Assembly: GCF_003730135.1 (NCBI RefSeq)
Contig: NZ_RJVO01000009.1
Location: 1-64,000, forward strand
Origin: Stagnimonas aquatica
GTDB lineage: Bacteria > Pseudomonadota > Gammaproteobacteria > Nevskiales > Nevskiaceae
DNA length: 64,000 nucleotides
Reading direction: 5' to 3'
In this document: in pieces, positions 62,019 through 64,000 of the stretch
How positions within the stretch are numbered: the stretch's first letter is position 1
Layout of the letters: every line of letters begins with the position of its first letter
Made by a program: the position numbers and the translations under genes
The notes under the pieces: generated by a model
What the model was told of the DNA's origin: nothing
Seen by the model: only the letters and a program-made list of their open reading frames with translations
Databases searched by the model: none

Positions 62019-62037
62019 GTACTGTAACGAACAGTAC
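62019..62037. promoter_or_regulatory. Likely TetR operator: 7-5-7 perfect inverted repeat
   Basis: GTACTGT-AACGA-ACAGTAC lies in the 118-bp gap between the divergent emrA and tetR genes. A TetR-family dimer bound here could control both directions. The TACTGT half-site partly repeats at its right end. Confidence 0.75.
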
Positions 62038-62054
62038 AGTTCACTTCAAGCGCG

Positions 62055-62777
62055 ATGCCCAAGCCCGTCAACAGCACCGCAAGCCCCGCCGCCAGCGTCC
62101 GCCGCAAGGCGGAAGCGGCCGCGTCGGCGCCGCGCACCAATGCGCGCGGCGAGCGGCGTCGCGAGGCCATGCTCAGCGCCGCGCAGGCGGTATTCCTGGA
62201 GCACGGCTACGCCGGCGCCTCGCTGGAGGCAGTGATCCAGCGGGTCGGCGGCAGCAAGGCCAGCCTGTACAGCTACTTCGGCAGCAAGGAAGGCCTGTTC
62301 GAGCAGATGGTGGTCAATGGCTGCGAGCGCTTCCTGCGCAATGTCGCGATCCCTACGAGCATCGAAGGCGACCTGGAAAGCACGCTGCGCGCCTTCGGCC
62401 TGCGCTTCTTCAAGCTGTTCACCGATCCCAACGGCGTGCGCCTGATGCGCGCGATCATCGCCGAGGCCACCCGCTTCCCGGCACTAGCCCAGCAGTTCTA
62501 TGACAACGGCCCGAAGCGCGCCCGCCAGCAGCTCGCCGCCTTCTTCGCGCACTGCCACGCCGGCGGCCACATGCACGCGCCGGACCCGGACTTCGCCGCC
62601 ATCCAGTTCATCACGCTGATGAAGGGCCATTGCCAGTTCCGCAGCCTGTTCGGCCTCTCGCCGCTGGCGCTGACGATCACGCCTCATGCTTTCGTCGAAC
62701 AGGCCGTGCGCCTGTTCCTGTACGGCTGCCAGCCGCCCGCGACACCCAACAAGAAACCGGCCCGGAGCCGCTCATGA
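62055..62777 (+). CDS. TetR-family regulator of the efflux system
   Basis: This 240-residue protein has an N-terminal HTH (AVFLEHGYAGASLEAVIQRV and KASLYSYFGSKEGLFEQM) typical of TetR repressors, with a C-terminal ligand domain. It overlaps the tolC-like gene by 4 nt (ATGA). It probably represses both itself with tolC and the divergent emrA-emrB genes via the operator at 62019-62037. Confidence 0.93.
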   Translation: MPKPVNSTASPAASVRRKAEAAASAPRTNARGERRREAMLSAAQAVFLEHGYAGASLEAVIQRVGGSKASLYSYFGSKEGLFEQMVVNGCERFLRNVAIPTSIEGDLESTLRAFGLRFFKLFTDPNGVRLMRAIIAEATRFPALAQQFYDNGPKRARQQLAAFFAHCHAGGHMHAPDPDFAAIQFITLMKGHCQFRSLFGLSPLALTITPHAFVEQAVRLFLYGCQPPATPNKKPARSRS

Positions 62778-64000
62778 CGCCAAATCTGACCCGCCTCGCC
62801 GCGCTTGCCCTGTTCGCCGCCTGCGCACCGGCGCAGGCCCTGAGCCTGCGCGCCGCCGCCACCGCCGCTCTGCACCACGACCCGCGCTTCGACCAGAGCG
62901 AGGCCGAGATCGAGGCCGCCCGCGCCGGCGAGACCGTGGCGCGCGCCGGCAGCAGCCTGAGCCTGGGCTTCGCCGCCGATGTCGGTCGCTCCGACTTCGA
63001 GACCGATGCGCCCTTCCCGGCCTCCGGCGTGCGCACGCCGAGCAGCTTCTCGCTCGCCGCCAGCCAGCCGCTGTACACCGGCGGCCGCACGGCGGCGCTG
63101 GAAGACTCCGCCCGCCGCGCGGTGGAAGCGGCGCTGGAGAAGCGTCGCGATGTCGGCGGCAAGCTGATCCTCGCCACCCTCACCGCCTATCTCGACGTGA
63201 AGCGCGACCGCGAGACCCTACGTCTGTCCACGGTCAACCGCGAGACGCTGACGCAGGCGCGCGGCGACGTCGATAAGCGCTACCAGGCCGGCGAGGCGAC
63301 CCGCACCGATCTGGCCCTCGCCGAGGCGCGGCTCGCCGAGGCGGCGGCCAATGTCGAACGCAGCCAGGCGCAATTGCGTGCTTCCGAGATCGCACTCACC
63401 CGCCTGCTCGGCACGCTGCCGGCCGATCTCGACGCGCCCTGGCCGGAGTTCATCGCCACCGCCACCAGCCGCGAGGAAGCCATCAGCCAGTCGCACACCG
63501 CGCCGGGCGTGCTGTCGGCGCAGCACAGCAGCCGCGCCGCGCAGGGACAGATCCGCGCCGCCGCCGCCGAGCGCCTGCCCAAGCTCTCGCTCGACGCCCG
63601 CGCCGGCACCCAGGACGACAGCGACTTCGGCTACGACCGCCTCTCCACCTGGGCGGTGCAGTTGAAGCTGCAAGTGCCCATCCTCACCGGCGGCCTGGTC
63701 AATGCCCGCGTGCGCGAGGCCAGCGCCAAGGCCAGCAGCGCCCAGTACGCCGCTGCCGACACCGAGGCCTATTACGCCGAAACCGCCGCCCGCGAATGGG
63801 AGCTGCTGCGCGCCTCCGGCCCGGTGATCGCCGCCTACCAGTCGCAGGTGCGCGCCGCCGAGCTGGCGCTGGACGGTGTCGGCAAGGAGCTGAAGGTGGG
63901 CAGCCGCACCACGCTGGATCTGCTCGACGCCGAGCGCGACCTGCTCAGCGCCCAGGTCAATCTGGTCGGCGCCCAGCGCGACCGCGCGGTCACCGCCTTC
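62774..64000 (+). CDS. TolC-family outer membrane efflux channel (3' end beyond window)
   Basis: The first 409 residues are visible and the gene runs off the right edge. A signal peptide is followed by the alternating helix-strand TolC pattern: SLRAAATAALHHDPRFDQSE, SLAASQPLYTGGRTAALEDS and TWAVQLKLQVPILTGGLVN. As the outer channel it should complete the second EmrAB pump. It is coupled to tetR, so the regulator controls its own channel. Confidence 0.9.
   Translation, partial: MTPNLTRLAALALFAACAPAQALSLRAAATAALHHDPRFDQSEAEIEAARAGETVARAGSSLSLGFAADVGRSDFETDAPFPASGVRTPSSFSLAASQPLYTGGRTAALEDSARRAVEAALEKRRDVGGKLILATLTAYLDVKRDRETLRLSTVNRETLTQARGDVDKRYQAGEATRTDLALAEARLAEAAANVERSQAQLRASEIALTRLLGTLPADLDAPWPEFIATATSREEAISQSHTAPGVLSAQHSSRAAQGQIRAAAAERLPKLSLDARAGTQDDSDFGYDRLSTWAVQLKLQVPILTGGLVNARVREASAKASSAQYAAADTEAYYAETAAREWELLRASGPVIAAYQSQVRAAELALDGVGKELKVGSRTTLDLLDAERDLLSAQVNLVGAQRDRAVTAF

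Overview
The window looks like part of a high-GC gammaproteobacterial chromosome. The gene order ubiE-ubiJ-ubiB, the glpK and pip types, and a complete Phe/Tyr catabolic set all point to Gammaproteobacteria. A Nevskiales or Xanthomonadales relative is my guess and is not proven. The window has two parts that differ sharply. Positions 1 to about 20,020 are accessory DNA. Positions 20,240 to 64,000 are ordinary chromosome.

The accessory part is one end of an integrated element. A tyrosine recombinase (18803-19960) lies directly against the 3' end of a tRNA with a CAU anticodon (20018-20094). A second copy of that tRNA, cut off just after its anticodon stem, sits about 60 bp further out. I found no copy of the tRNA 3' end on the left, so the other attachment site is probably outside the window. 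From left to right the element carries: a possible IS end; small DNA-binding regulators; a short hypothetical gene with a lipoprotein gene and a DEDDh-type nuclease; a zeta-like toxin with a ParD-like antitoxin; a ribbon-helix-helix coiled-coil protein beside inverted repeats; a membrane-anchored Mrr-type nuclease with a zinc finger; a PHP-ATPase fusion with a small overlapping partner; a four-gene Wadjet system (jetA-jetB-jetC-jetD, 8816-15552); and, on the other strand, an operon of a nucleoside-deoxyribosyltransferase-like protein and an OLD-type ATPase/TOPRIM nuclease. This is a defence island. Wadjet is a known anti-plasmid system. The deoxyribosyltransferase-like/OLD pair and the PHP-ATPase pair are the best candidates for poorly described systems.

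The chromosomal part begins with an AraC regulator divergent from a DoxX/MNIO/DUF2063 cluster. Its precursor peptide has eight Lys-Cys-Gly units, as in HvfA/bufferin-type modified copper-binding peptides. Next come msrA, a TauD-family oxygenase, a BASS-type transporter, a small membrane protein, an enoyl-CoA hydratase, an unknown gene, an old-yellow-enzyme homologue, an SDR and a TonB-dependent receptor. A CBS-domain histidine kinase follows, with a response regulator that has two receiver domains. Then come a YdcF-like protein, the ubiquinone genes ubiE-ubiJ-ubiB, glpK, a monoacylglycerol-lipase-like hydrolase, an MltD-like lytic transglycosylase, a small membrane protein and pip.

The right third holds two separate EmrAB-type drug efflux loci. 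The first is marR-emrA-emrB, with a perfect inverted repeat abutting the marR start codon. The second is emrA-emrB divergent from tetR-tolC, with a perfect 7+5+7 inverted repeat between them. Between the two lies the Phe/Tyr degradation cluster phhA-hppD-hmgA-fahA-maiA with a divergent Lrp-type regulator, then an M20 peptidase, two thioesterases and several intergenic hairpin repeats.
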